Shown here piece after piece: positions 7,974-14,815 of a stretch of 17,495 bases of DNA. The translations under genes and the position numbers were made by a program. A model generated the notes under the pieces. It searched no databases. It was not told the DNA's origin and saw nothing but the letters and a program-made list of their open reading frames with translations. Position 1 is the first letter of the stretch; each line of letters starts with the position of its first letter. Source of the stretch: an uncultured delta proteobacterium (GTDB taxonomy: Bacteria > Myxococcota_A > Bradymonadia > REDH01); contig CAIQPA010000426.1 in NCBI GenBank assembly GCA_903873545.1, positions 1 to 17,495 of the forward strand, written 5' to 3'.

Positions 7974-9659
7974 GTGACGACGCCGACCCAGACGGATTCC
8001 GGCAGCTTGCCGACGGCGCAACAGCAGTACCGCCTGACCGTAGAGGATGAGTCGGGGCGGCTGGTCTTCGACCGTGCGCTGCCGCCCAATGGGTTGACCA
8101 TTGGCCGTCTTGCGCCTTGCGAGGTGCTCCTCAAAGGGACGCCCATCTCACGCCAGCATGCGCGGGTGGGGGTGGACCTCGAAGGCCCCTTCATCTCCGA
8201 CCTGGGCTCAGCCAACGGCACCTTCGTGGATGGCAACCGCATCGAGGGCGACAAGGGTCTAGACGACCGCTCGCTCATTGAGATCGGTGGGTATCGGCTC
8301 CGCGTGATGCAGCTTCGCGAGATCCGAGACTCGGGCAGCTTCGCCATCTTCGTCCCGCCCGCAGCGGACCTCCAGGCTGCGCAGGACGACTATGGCCTGC
8401 TCGACTCCGATGCCGCCTTCGACACCATCCGCTCCACCGTCTCCACCAAGCGGGTCGCAACCCGCTCGGGCGGATTTCGCACGGAGCTGGTGGGCTACCT
8501 CCTCATCACCGATCGCCCCGGAACCAACGAGGCCCTCATCCTCGACAGCGACACGCTGACGCTGGGTCGCGACCCGTCGAACGATCTCATCCTCGACCGT
8601 GTGGGCGTGATCAGGTTCCATGCGCGCCTCACCCGTCAGGATAGGCGCTGGACGATCTCCGACACCGGAATCCCCGGAAGCGTGCTCGTCGACGGAGTGG
8701 CCGTGCGACAGCACGTGCTTCGGGAAGGCGAGGTCGTCGTCCTTGGCAACACGGCTATGATTTACACTGCCTCCGACCGTTCAGCGGTCCGTGCGGAGCT
8801 GCTCCAGCGAAGCGCAGCCGGAGGCACCGAGGTCGACCTCCAGCGCAGCGAACAAAAAGGGCTCATTGCGATGCTTCTGGTGCTCGGCATGCTCGGCCTG
8901 GCAGCCACGATTTCGTTCGCCCTCTTTCGGATGGACGATCCGGCCTCAGAGACAGCGGAACGGGTGCGCGGAGCCCGCGACCGGGTGAGGGGCCTCACCT
9001 CCCGCTTCGACTCCCAGCCGGCGGCACGTGCGCAGGCACTGGCATCGGCGGGTGACTGGGCTGGCAGCCTTGCAGCCTACGACGAGGCGGTACGGCGGGC
9101 ACCGAACGACGCGGCGCTGGCAGCCGAGCGTGCCATCGTTCGCTCCCGCGCGGCATCAGGGCAGGCGGTCGCAAGCTGTGAAGCCATCTTCAAGAATGGC
9201 GTCGATCGTTATGTGGTGTCGAAGAATCACGAAGGGGCGCTCGCCGAGATGACGCGCGCGGAGGACTGTTTCAAGGAAACTGCCAAGGAGCCGAGCACCC
9301 GCGCCCGGTCCGAGACCCTCCTCTACGGGACGGTCTACCCGAGCCTCTTTGGCGTCCGCCTCGCAATCGGCGATGGCTTCGCGGCGGCGACAGACTGCGC
9401 GAAGGCTGCAGAGGCCTATCACCTGGCGCGGACCGTGGCGCAGACAATCGCCAAGTCGACGGGGGCATCTTCTTCCACCATGGCCGATAGACCACTGATG
9501 GAACAGGCCTCTCTCTGCGGCGATCAGGCCTTCGAAACCGGTCGTTGGAACGACGCCATCGCCTACTACATCACCGCGTCGGACGTCGGGCCGCTCAGCA
9601 GTGCACGGGCGATCCGGCTTGGTACTGCACGTCAGTCGGCCGGAGCCGCTCAGCCCTAG
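7974..9659 (+). CDS. Membrane protein with two FHA domains, one transmembrane helix and a TPR-like C-terminal region
   Basis: This is a 561-residue protein starting at GTG 7974, 4 bp after the upstream stop. GAGAG at 7961-7965 is a possible ribosome binding site, and no other start is near. FHA domain 1 (about 18-112) keeps the core residues: G44-R45, S59-R-Q-H62, N81-G82. FHA domain 2 (about 170-265) keeps LGRDPSNDLIL (197-207) but has IRFH (213-216) where 'SRxH' is expected, and PGSVLVDG where 'NGT-x-V-N/D-G' is expected, so its phosphopeptide site may be impaired. A single hydrophobic helix (about 296-318) follows. The remainder has TPR-like helical signatures, for example DWAGSLAAYDEAVRRAPND (361-379) and GRWNDAIAYYITA (523-535). 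By the positive-inside pattern, the FHA domains should be cytoplasmic and the TPR-like part periplasmic. Pairing with the FHA/pseudo-ATPase suggests one signalling or assembly module. Its stop overlaps that of the convergent lipid-carrier gene. Confidence 0.8.
   Translation: MTTPTQTDSGSLPTAQQQYRLTVEDESGRLVFDRALPPNGLTIGRLAPCEVLLKGTPISRQHARVGVDLEGPFISDLGSANGTFVDGNRIEGDKGLDDRSLIEIGGYRLRVMQLREIRDSGSFAIFVPPAADLQAAQDDYGLLDSDAAFDTIRSTVSTKRVATRSGGFRTELVGYLLITDRPGTNEALILDSDTLTLGRDPSNDLILDRVGVIRFHARLTRQDRRWTISDTGIPGSVLVDGVAVRQHVLREGEVVVLGNTAMIYTASDRSAVRAELLQRSAAGGTEVDLQRSEQKGLIAMLLVLGMLGLAATISFALFRMDDPASETAERVRGARDRVRGLTSRFDSQPAARAQALASAGDWAGSLAAYDEAVRRAPNDAALAAERAIVRSRAASGQAVASCEAIFKNGVDRYVVSKNHEGALAEMTRAEDCFKETAKEPSTRARSETLLYGTVYPSLFGVRLAIGDGFAAATDCAKAAEAYHLARTVAQTIAKSTGASSSTMADRPLMEQASLCGDQAFETGRWNDAIAYYITASDVGPLSSARAIRLGTARQSAGAAQP
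9656..9659. other. Convergent stop codons sharing CTAG
   Basis: TAG of the plus-strand FHA gene (9657-9659) and TAG of the minus-strand lipid-carrier gene (9658-9656) overlap in the palindrome CTAG, so the two coding regions overlap tail to tail by 4 bp. Confidence 0.9.
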
Positions 9660-10327
9660 TTGCGGAGCTTGGCGAGTTTGTCCTTCATCCGGGTCATGAG
9701 CGCCGGCCAGCCGTCGCGCTTGATGATGCGGTCGAACGACTCGGAGTAGGACTCGGCGAGCGAGACCTCATCGGTAACGATGTCGAGGACCAGCCAGCCT
9801 TGGCCGCTGCGCTGCAGCTTGAGTTCGACATCATGGGCATCGGAGCGGACCTTGACCGAACCCGTAACGGTGGCCCGCTCGCCCCGCAGCCGCTCGCCCG
9901 TGTAGGCGACGGTGTAGTCGCTCGGCTTGACCTCAACGCGACCGAGGCTCTTGGCGTAGCTGGTCTCGATGAGCTGCGTAAGCAGGCCCAGAAACTCGGC
10001 GCGTTCGGCAGGCGTGCGGGCCTTGAGGTGGTCGCCGAGCGTGCGGTCGGCGAGCAGCTGGAAGGACATGAAGCCTCGGACTGCGCCCTTGAGCTTCTCC
10101 ACCCGCTCGCGCGCCGCAGGTGAGCCCTGGCGGGCCGGCGTGTTGATGATGCCGATCACGGTCGCGGCCTGCGACTGCACGTAGGCCGTGGGCGATACGG
10201 GAGCGGCGGCGGGGGCAGCGGCGGGGGCAGCGGCGGGGGCAGCGACGGCAGTAGCCGCACCGCTCGTCGCGGGGAGCAGGCAGATAGAGGAGAGGGTGAA
10301 GGCGGCGAACAGGGCGGCGATTCTCAT
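9656..10327 (-). CDS. MlaC/Ttg2D-family periplasmic phospholipid-binding protein
   Basis: The product is a 223-residue secreted protein of the MlaC (Tol-Tol-Ttg2) family, which ferries phospholipids across the periplasm for MCE-type ABC transporters. It begins with a Sec signal peptide (hydrophobic about 3-20, likely cleavage near 24), followed by a low-complexity Ala/Pro tract (about 30-43). The family body follows: MSFQLLADRTLGDHL (87-101), ARTPAERAEFLGLLTQLIE (103-121), a beta-rich middle, and the diagnostic LDIVTDEVSLAESYSESFD (181-199). ATG 10327 is preceded by GAGAG and TAGGA on the minus strand. It lies 65 bp downstream of the TolC-family gene and is probably the last gene of that operon. 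No MlaD, MlaE or MlaF genes are in the window, so its transporter must be encoded elsewhere. The stop codon overlaps the convergent FHA gene, leaving no room for a bidirectional terminator. Confidence 0.88.
   Translation of the reverse strand: MRIAALFAAFTLSSICLLPATSGAATAVAAPAAAPAAAPAAAPVSPTAYVQSQAATVIGIINTPARQGSPAARERVEKLKGAVRGFMSFQLLADRTLGDHLKARTPAERAEFLGLLTQLIETSYAKSLGRVEVKPSDYTVAYTGERLRGERATVTGSVKVRSDAHDVELKLQRSGQGWLVLDIVTDEVSLAESYSESFDRIIKRDGWPALMTRMKDKLAKLRN
10207..10242. repeat. Three exact copies of a 12-bp tandem repeat encoding an Ala/Pro tract
   Basis: The unit CGGCGGGGGCAG (plus strand) occurs three times in a row at 10207-10218, 10219-10230 and 10231-10242. On the minus strand it encodes the repeated Ala-Pro-Ala-Ala tetrapeptides just after the signal peptide of the MlaC-family protein. 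Because the unit is a multiple of three, copy-number change would lengthen or shorten a flexible linker without shifting the frame. Confidence 0.9.
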
Positions 10328-10392
10328 GGTCCTACTCTCGGTGACGGGTGGGCCCGCGAAGGAGCTGGGCTGCTGACGGCACAGTCCCTGCG

Positions 10393-11811
10393 CTATTCAA
10401 CCACACTTGCACCGGCGGGCCAAGCCGCGAATTGGTCGGAGCCACACTTGATGGCGAGGTTGGCCTGGGCCACCTGCAGCTCTAGGATGGCCTTCAGGCG
10501 GGCGCCGGCCACCTGGTAGAACTGCTTGAGCGGGTCCTCGACCTCGGTGAACTCTGCGAGGCCCTGCGAATACTGGAACCAGACCTGCTTGAGCCAGGCG
10601 TCGGCCGCACGGAAGGCCTCCTGGTAGGCAGCCACGACGGCCCGCTTTCCGGCAACTTCATGGTAGGCGGTTCGCACCTCGACATCGATGCCCGCGAGCG
10701 CAGCCAACCTGCTCTGGCGGGTCGACTCCGCCTGGGCTTCGAGGCGGGTGGTCTGGGCGAGCTTCCGGAAGAGATCGGGGTCCCACTTCAGGCCGACGAA
10801 CATGGAGACCCCGAATCGGTTGTAGGGGTCGACCACGAAGGGGCCGGAGACATCGGTGATGGAGGGAGCGTAGGCGGCACCCACGCCCGCGGTCGCGAAG
10901 AAGTCGGGGGCGAGCTGCCGCCAGCCGAGCGTTGCCTCGAGCTCCCTTCCCTGCACGGCCAGCAGGAGGAGGCGCGCGTCCGGGCGATGAGAGCGGGCAA
11001 AGGCCAAGACGTTATCGAGTGGCGGAGCCTCGGTGCCAGCGGTGGCGTCGAAGGGTTCGGGCCTGAAGTCGGGCTCGAGGTCGAACTGTGCGGCCAGCGA
11101 CTCGCGGGCTGTTAGCCCCACCTCGTCGGCGGCCGAGCGCGCAGAGACAACTGTGGGCAAGGAGATGAGGAGTTTGCGGAGGTCGGTACGTGCGCCCGGG
11201 ACCCCATCTTCGATGCGGACCTCAATCTTGTCGCGTGCGGTCTTGAGCCGGTCGAAGGCCTCGCGGAGCAGCGCATCTGTCTCGCCATGCCACTGCACCG
11301 CGCGGTAGGCGCGATAGGCGGCGAAGCGGGCCTCGAGGCGGGCCTTCTCTACCTCAACATCGGCCGCGCGCAGCCCCACGGCAGCGATCTCCCGTGCAAG
11401 GGTGATCTTGCCGAAGGTGTAGAGCGGCTGAACCGCCTTGGCCTCGAAGCGATAGTAGGGGTTGGTGTCGCCGAAGAGGTCGTTGAGCAGATCCGTCTCA
11501 TCGCGGGTGTCGGCCGTGGGGTCGCCGGGGTCGCGGAGGTTGATGGTCGGTACCGGCGCGAGGGTGGCGAGGATGTCGATGCGGGGAAAGCGGGCCCAGC
11601 TGGCCTCGTCGGCGCGGGCGGCGGCCTCTGCCCGTTGCGAGCGTTCGCTGCCGACGAGCGGATGCGCGTCGGCGGCATCGAGCACCTGCTGGAGGGTAAC
11701 GACGGGGCCGGAGGCAGCAGCGGGCCCAGCCCACAAAACGGCGATGGCCGCCAACGCTGCCCGGAGGAGCGCCGGCGGCCAACAGGCCGATGCGGAGGAG
11801 AACCGCCGCAT
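10393..11811 (-). CDS. TolC-family outer-membrane channel protein
   Basis: The product is a 472-residue predicted outer-membrane factor that would form the exit duct of a trans-envelope export complex. It has a signal peptide (hydrophobic about 13-33, ending GPAAASG). The OEP-type architecture follows: VTLQQVLDAADAHPLV (38-53), a long Ala/Arg-rich helix, a strand region with VQPLYTFGKITLAREIA (127-143), and paired coiled-coil helices. A second half repeats the pattern (SHRPDARLLLLAVQGRELEA, strand region FGVSMFVGLKWDPDLF at 333-348, and a last helical hairpin with QYSQGLAEF). I chose ATG 11811, 7 nt after the rpsA stop, because it opens directly into the signal peptide and AAGGGCGAG overlaps the end of rpsA at a suitable distance. 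The open frame extends to 11931 but would lie inside rpsA. No membrane-fusion protein or pump gene is nearby, so the cargo is unknown. Confidence 0.87.
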   Translation of the reverse strand: MRRFSSASACWPPALLRAALAAIAVLWAGPAAASGPVVTLQQVLDAADAHPLVGSERSQRAEAAARADEASWARFPRIDILATLAPVPTINLRDPGDPTADTRDETDLLNDLFGDTNPYYRFEAKAVQPLYTFGKITLAREIAAVGLRAADVEVEKARLEARFAAYRAYRAVQWHGETDALLREAFDRLKTARDKIEVRIEDGVPGARTDLRKLLISLPTVVSARSAADEVGLTARESLAAQFDLEPDFRPEPFDATAGTEAPPLDNVLAFARSHRPDARLLLLAVQGRELEATLGWRQLAPDFFATAGVGAAYAPSITDVSGPFVVDPYNRFGVSMFVGLKWDPDLFRKLAQTTRLEAQAESTRQSRLAALAGIDVEVRTAYHEVAGKRAVVAAYQEAFRAADAWLKQVWFQYSQGLAEFTEVEDPLKQFYQVAGARLKAILELQVAQANLAIKCGSDQFAAWPAGASVVE

Positions 11812-11818
11812 GGCGGGA

Positions 11819-13528
11819 TTACTCGCCCTTCTTGCCGAGTAGGTCGGCGAGGGTGGCACCACCCTCGTCGCGGTGGCTGCGGAGCGCGCCAGACTCGAGG
11901 CGCTGCTGGTAGGAGCGCATGGAGAGAGCAATCTTGCGCTCCTTGGGCTCGAGCGAGATGATCTCGACCTTCACCTTGTCGCCGGCCTTCACCACATCGT
12001 TGGGGTTGGTGACATGGTCGCGCGAAAGCTCGGAGATGTGCACGAGACCCTCGATGCCATCCTCGACCTCGGCAAAGGCGCCGTAGTCGGTGATCTTGGT
12101 GATGGTCGCGTTGGTGACCGAGCCAATGGGCAGGCGGGAGGGGAGGCTCTCCCAGGGGTCGGCCGAGAGCTGCTTGATGCCGAGCGAGAAGCGCTCATTA
12201 TCGACGTCGATGGAGAGGACAACCGCCTCAACATCGTCGCCCTTCTTGTAGGCCTCGGAGGGGTGCTTGAGCTTGGCTGTCCAGGACATGTCGCTGATGT
12301 GGACGAGGCCGTCGATGCCGTCTTCGATGCCGATGAAGATGCCGAAGTCGGTGATGTTGCGGACCTTGCCGACAATCTGCGTGCCAACCGGGTAGCGCTC
12401 CTCGAGGAGCGACCAGGGGTTGGACTCGAGCTGCTTCATGCCGAGCGAAATCTTCTTGGTGTCGGCGTCAATCTTGAGCACCACGCACTGAACGACATCG
12501 CCCTTCTGGACCATCTTGGAGGGGTGCTTGACCCGCTGCGTCCAGGACATCTCAGAGATGTGGACGAGGCCCTCGATGCCCTCCTCGAGCTCGACGAAGG
12601 CGCCGTAGTCGATCATGGAGACAACCTTGCCGAGCACCTGCACATTGGCGGGGTAGCGGTCCTCTGCGCCCGACCAGGGGTCGGCCTGCAGCTGCTTGAG
12701 GCCGAGCGAGACGCGCTCGCTCTCGCGGTTGAACTTGAGGACCTTGACGCGGAGCTCGTCGCCAATGCGGACGACCTCTTCCGGGTGGGTGACGCGGCCC
12801 CAGCTCATGTCGGTGATGTGAAGGAGGCCGTCGATGCCACCCAGGTCGACGAAGGCGCCGTACTCGGTGATGTTCTTGACGACACCATCGAGGATGGAGC
12901 CTTCGACGAGGCGCTCGAGCGTCTTCCGCTTCTGGCGCTCGCGCTCGTCCTCGAGGAGGGCGCGACGCGACAGGACGATGTTGCCCCGCTTCTTGTTGAA
13001 CTTGATGATCTTGAACTCGAAGGACTGGCCGATGAACTTGTCGAGGTTCCGCGAGGGGCGGAGTTCGACCTGGCTGCCCGGGAGGAAGGCCTTGACGCCG
13101 ATGTCGACCTGCAGGCCGCCCTTGACGCGACCAATGACGAGGCCGAGCACGAGCTCGTCGCGCTCCACCTTGCCGGCGATCTCTTCCCACATCTTCATGC
13201 GGTCGGCTTCGCGCTTGCTGAGGCGGCACTGGCCGTAGTCGTCTTCGAGCGCGACAACAAAGACCTCAACCTCGTCGCCAACGGCGAGGGTGATGGTGCC
13301 GTCGAGAGCGCGGAACTCGCTGAGGTCAATGCGACCTTCCGACTTTCCGCCGATGTCGATGAGTGCCTGGTCATCCTTGATCGAGAGGACGATACCCTTG
13401 GAGATTTCGCCTTCGCGCGTGCCAGAGGCCTCGGTCTCGAGAAGCAGCTCACCGAAGCTCAGCGAATCCTCATCCTGCTTCTTCTTCGCGAAGAAACCAC
13501 CCTTCTCAACAGCCTTGTTCATGCTCAT
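11819..13528 (-). CDS. rpsA: 30S ribosomal protein S1
   Basis: S1 is the RNA-binding ribosomal protein that helps the 30S subunit engage structured or weak-Shine-Dalgarno mRNAs. The 569-residue product has six S1 (OB-fold) domains at about 42-107, 127-190, 209-278, 296-365, 383-452 and 468-537, the full set seen in the 557-residue Escherichia coli protein. The later repeats carry the very typical DYGAFVELEEGIEGLVHISE-type core followed by 'MSW-x-x-x-x-x-H-P'. Domains 1 and 2 are more divergent, as expected for the ribosome-docking pair. ATG 13528 has AGGA about 10 nt upstream. ATG 13522, two codons in, is an alternative start. It is the first gene of a minus-strand run and is followed after 7 nt by the TolC-family gene. 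The neighbouring cmk and ihfB genes of enterobacteria are absent. A long antisense open frame across it is a codon-bias artefact. Confidence 0.98.
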   Translation of the reverse strand: MSMNKAVEKGGFFAKKKQDEDSLSFGELLLETEASGTREGEISKGIVLSIKDDQALIDIGGKSEGRIDLSEFRALDGTITLAVGDEVEVFVVALEDDYGQCRLSKREADRMKMWEEIAGKVERDELVLGLVIGRVKGGLQVDIGVKAFLPGSQVELRPSRNLDKFIGQSFEFKIIKFNKKRGNIVLSRRALLEDERERQKRKTLERLVEGSILDGVVKNITEYGAFVDLGGIDGLLHITDMSWGRVTHPEEVVRIGDELRVKVLKFNRESERVSLGLKQLQADPWSGAEDRYPANVQVLGKVVSMIDYGAFVELEEGIEGLVHISEMSWTQRVKHPSKMVQKGDVVQCVVLKIDADTKKISLGMKQLESNPWSLLEERYPVGTQIVGKVRNITDFGIFIGIEDGIDGLVHISDMSWTAKLKHPSEAYKKGDDVEAVVLSIDVDNERFSLGIKQLSADPWESLPSRLPIGSVTNATITKITDYGAFAEVEDGIEGLVHISELSRDHVTNPNDVVKAGDKVKVEIISLEPKERKIALSMRSYQQRLESGALRSHRDEGGATLADLLGKKGE

Positions 13529-13707
13529 GTAAAATTGGTCCTACTACTTGCAGACGAGCACTTTCCGGAGTGTTCTCTGCAATTTGCCCGTGATCAACCC
13601 ACGGAATCAAGACATCCTCGGGCCAGCCTCCACCATGGAGAGAGGTCCGCGTCGCGAAGGGTCCGGTCATCGCGACGACCGCCTCAACTTCGGCCCGAAG
13701 GGGCGCG

Positions 13708-13799
13708 GCGTTGACAGCAGCGCGCGCGCCCTAGCCGAAAGCTGCGACAAAGGTCAAGGGAACGGCGGCAGAGAGCGGCCGTGGAGCGCGTTGACAGCA
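13708..13799. repeat. Pair of exact 12-bp direct repeats containing TTGACA, 80 bp apart
   Basis: GCGTTGACAGCA occurs at 13708-13719 and again at 13788-13799 upstream of gluQ. Each includes a perfect -35 hexamer (13711-13716 and 13791-13796), but neither has a good -10 at 16-18 bp. They could be a regulator's binding sites, one functional and one decayed promoter, or chance in GC-rich DNA. Confidence 0.35.
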
Positions 13800-13814
13800 C
13801 CCGCTGCGGCGACC

Positions 13815-13819
13815 AGAGG
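13815..13819 (+). promoter_or_regulatory. Ribosome binding site deciding the gluQ start
   Basis: AGAGG at 13815-13819 lies 7 nt upstream of ATG 13827. Synthetase homology begins within five codons of this ATG, which settles the start against the much longer open frame upstream. Confidence 0.65.
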
Positions 13820-13826
13820 CGACCCT

Positions 13827-14807
13827 ATGGCTGACGCTCCCTACATCGGCAGGCTCGCTCCGAGCCCGACCGGGCGATACCATCTCGGCAACCTCTCCAC
13901 CGCCCTGCTCGCCCAGCTCCGCGCCCTCCGCAGAGGCGGCCGGCTCATCTACCGTCTCGAGGACCTCGACGGGCCGCGCGAGGCGGCCGGCAGCGCCGCC
14001 GCCATCGCCGTCGACCTGCGCTGGCTCGGCCTCGACTGGAGCGAAGGCCCCGACTGCGGCGGACCGCACGGCCCCTACATCCAGTCACAGCGCCTGGAGC
14101 GTTACGCTGCGGCCGTCGAACAGCTCGAGCAATCGGGCGACCTCTACCGCTGTACCTGTTCGCGCAAGGAGATCGCCGAGGTGCTCTCGGCGCCGCATGG
14201 CAGCTTCCCTGCGTCGCTGCTCTACCCGGGCACCTGCCGCGCTCGGAGGGAGGCAGGAGGTGATGAGCCGCATGCGCTCCGCTTCCGCGCTGGCGGCCAT
14301 GTGGTGCTCGAGGATGCTTTGGCGCCCGCAGTTGCGGTTGATACTGGGTTGGACCCGGGCGATGCGATTGTTCGGCGTCGCGACGGCTGCTTTGCCTACC
14401 ATCTGGCCGTGGTGGTGGACGACCTGGCGATGGGTGTGACCGAGGTGGTGCGCGGGCGAGACCTTCTCTCCTCGACCGCCCTCCACAAACAGATCGCAGC
14501 GGCGCTCGGGCAGCCCTATCCGACGACCTGTCATGTACCGATGGTGCTCGATGCTGCGGGGCAGCGGCTTGCCAAGCGAGATGGCGCGATGGGCCGCCCG
14601 GAGCTGGAGGCTGTGGGCTACACGCCGGCGCTGCTTCGCGGTGCCTTCGCCTGCCTGTGGGGGTTCGCCGACCGGCTGGAGGCGTTCAGCTTGGCAGAGC
14701 TGGCAACGCTGTGGCGTGATGAGCCGCTGCGCGCAGATGCGTTGAATCTGCACCCCGCGATGAGTAGTGGTCCGGAGGCGCTGCGACTGGCGCTCTCCGC
14801 GAGGTAG
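13827..14807 (+). CDS. gluQ: Glutamyl-Q tRNA(Asp) synthetase (GluQRS)
   Basis: GluQRS is a shortened paralogue of glutamyl-tRNA synthetase. It activates glutamate without tRNA and attaches it to the queuosine base at the wobble position of tRNA(Asp). The 326-residue product has only the catalytic half of a class I GluRS and no anticodon-binding domain, as expected. Visible motifs are APSPTGRYHLGNL (11-23) with the HIGH-type HLGN, RLEDLDGPRE (43-52), the zinc-site pattern C109-x-C111 ... Y133-x3-C137 that distinguishes this family, and a KMSKS-type RLAKRDGA (247-254). ATG 13827 is chosen because AGAGG lies 7 nt upstream. The open frame extends back to 13548 but has no homology there. An M20 peptidase gene starts 8 bp after the stop and is probably co-transcribed. 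No tgt or queA queuosine gene is nearby. Confidence 0.95.
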   Translation: MADAPYIGRLAPSPTGRYHLGNLSTALLAQLRALRRGGRLIYRLEDLDGPREAAGSAAAIAVDLRWLGLDWSEGPDCGGPHGPYIQSQRLERYAAAVEQLEQSGDLYRCTCSRKEIAEVLSAPHGSFPASLLYPGTCRARREAGGDEPHALRFRAGGHVVLEDALAPAVAVDTGLDPGDAIVRRRDGCFAYHLAVVVDDLAMGVTEVVRGRDLLSSTALHKQIAAALGQPYPTTCHVPMVLDAAGQRLAKRDGAMGRPELEAVGYTPALLRGAFACLWGFADRLEAFSLAELATLWRDEPLRADALNLHPAMSSGPEALRLALSAR

Positions 14808-14815
14808 ATGACGGC

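Larger units (their letters stand above)
13529..13826. other. Divergent intergenic region between rpsA and gluQ
   Basis: These 298 bp separate two genes that point away from each other, so promoters for both should lie here. For rpsA (minus strand), AGGA at about 13542-13539 is the ribosome binding site. A weak promoter candidate is TTGATT (13610-13605) with CAAATT (13586-13581), spacer 18. The AT-rich patch around 13576-13610 supports a promoter in this area but does not prove it. For gluQ I see no convincing -10 box. An exact 12-bp direct repeat containing TTGACA lies at 13708-13719 and 13788-13799. An open frame on the plus strand crosses the gap in frame with gluQ but has no family signature before 13827. 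No RNA gene or clear S1-autoregulation structure is recognisable by eye. Confidence 0.5.

Noticed and set aside
11812..11931. A 40-codon N-terminal extension of the TolC-family frame into rpsA
   Set aside because: The extension lies inside the rpsA coding region and would bury the signal peptide that begins at ATG 11811.
11873..13714. A 613-codon open frame antisense to rpsA
   Set aside because: It mirrors the six-domain S1 gene. Its Leu/Asp/Val-rich, periodic translation is the reverse complement of the S1 repeats, and long antisense frames are expected in GC-rich DNA with few T-start stop triplets.
13548..13826. A 93-codon upstream extension of the gluQ frame
   Set aside because: It shows no synthetase homology and crosses the divergent promoter region. 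ATG 13827 has a ribosome binding site and homology starts right after it.
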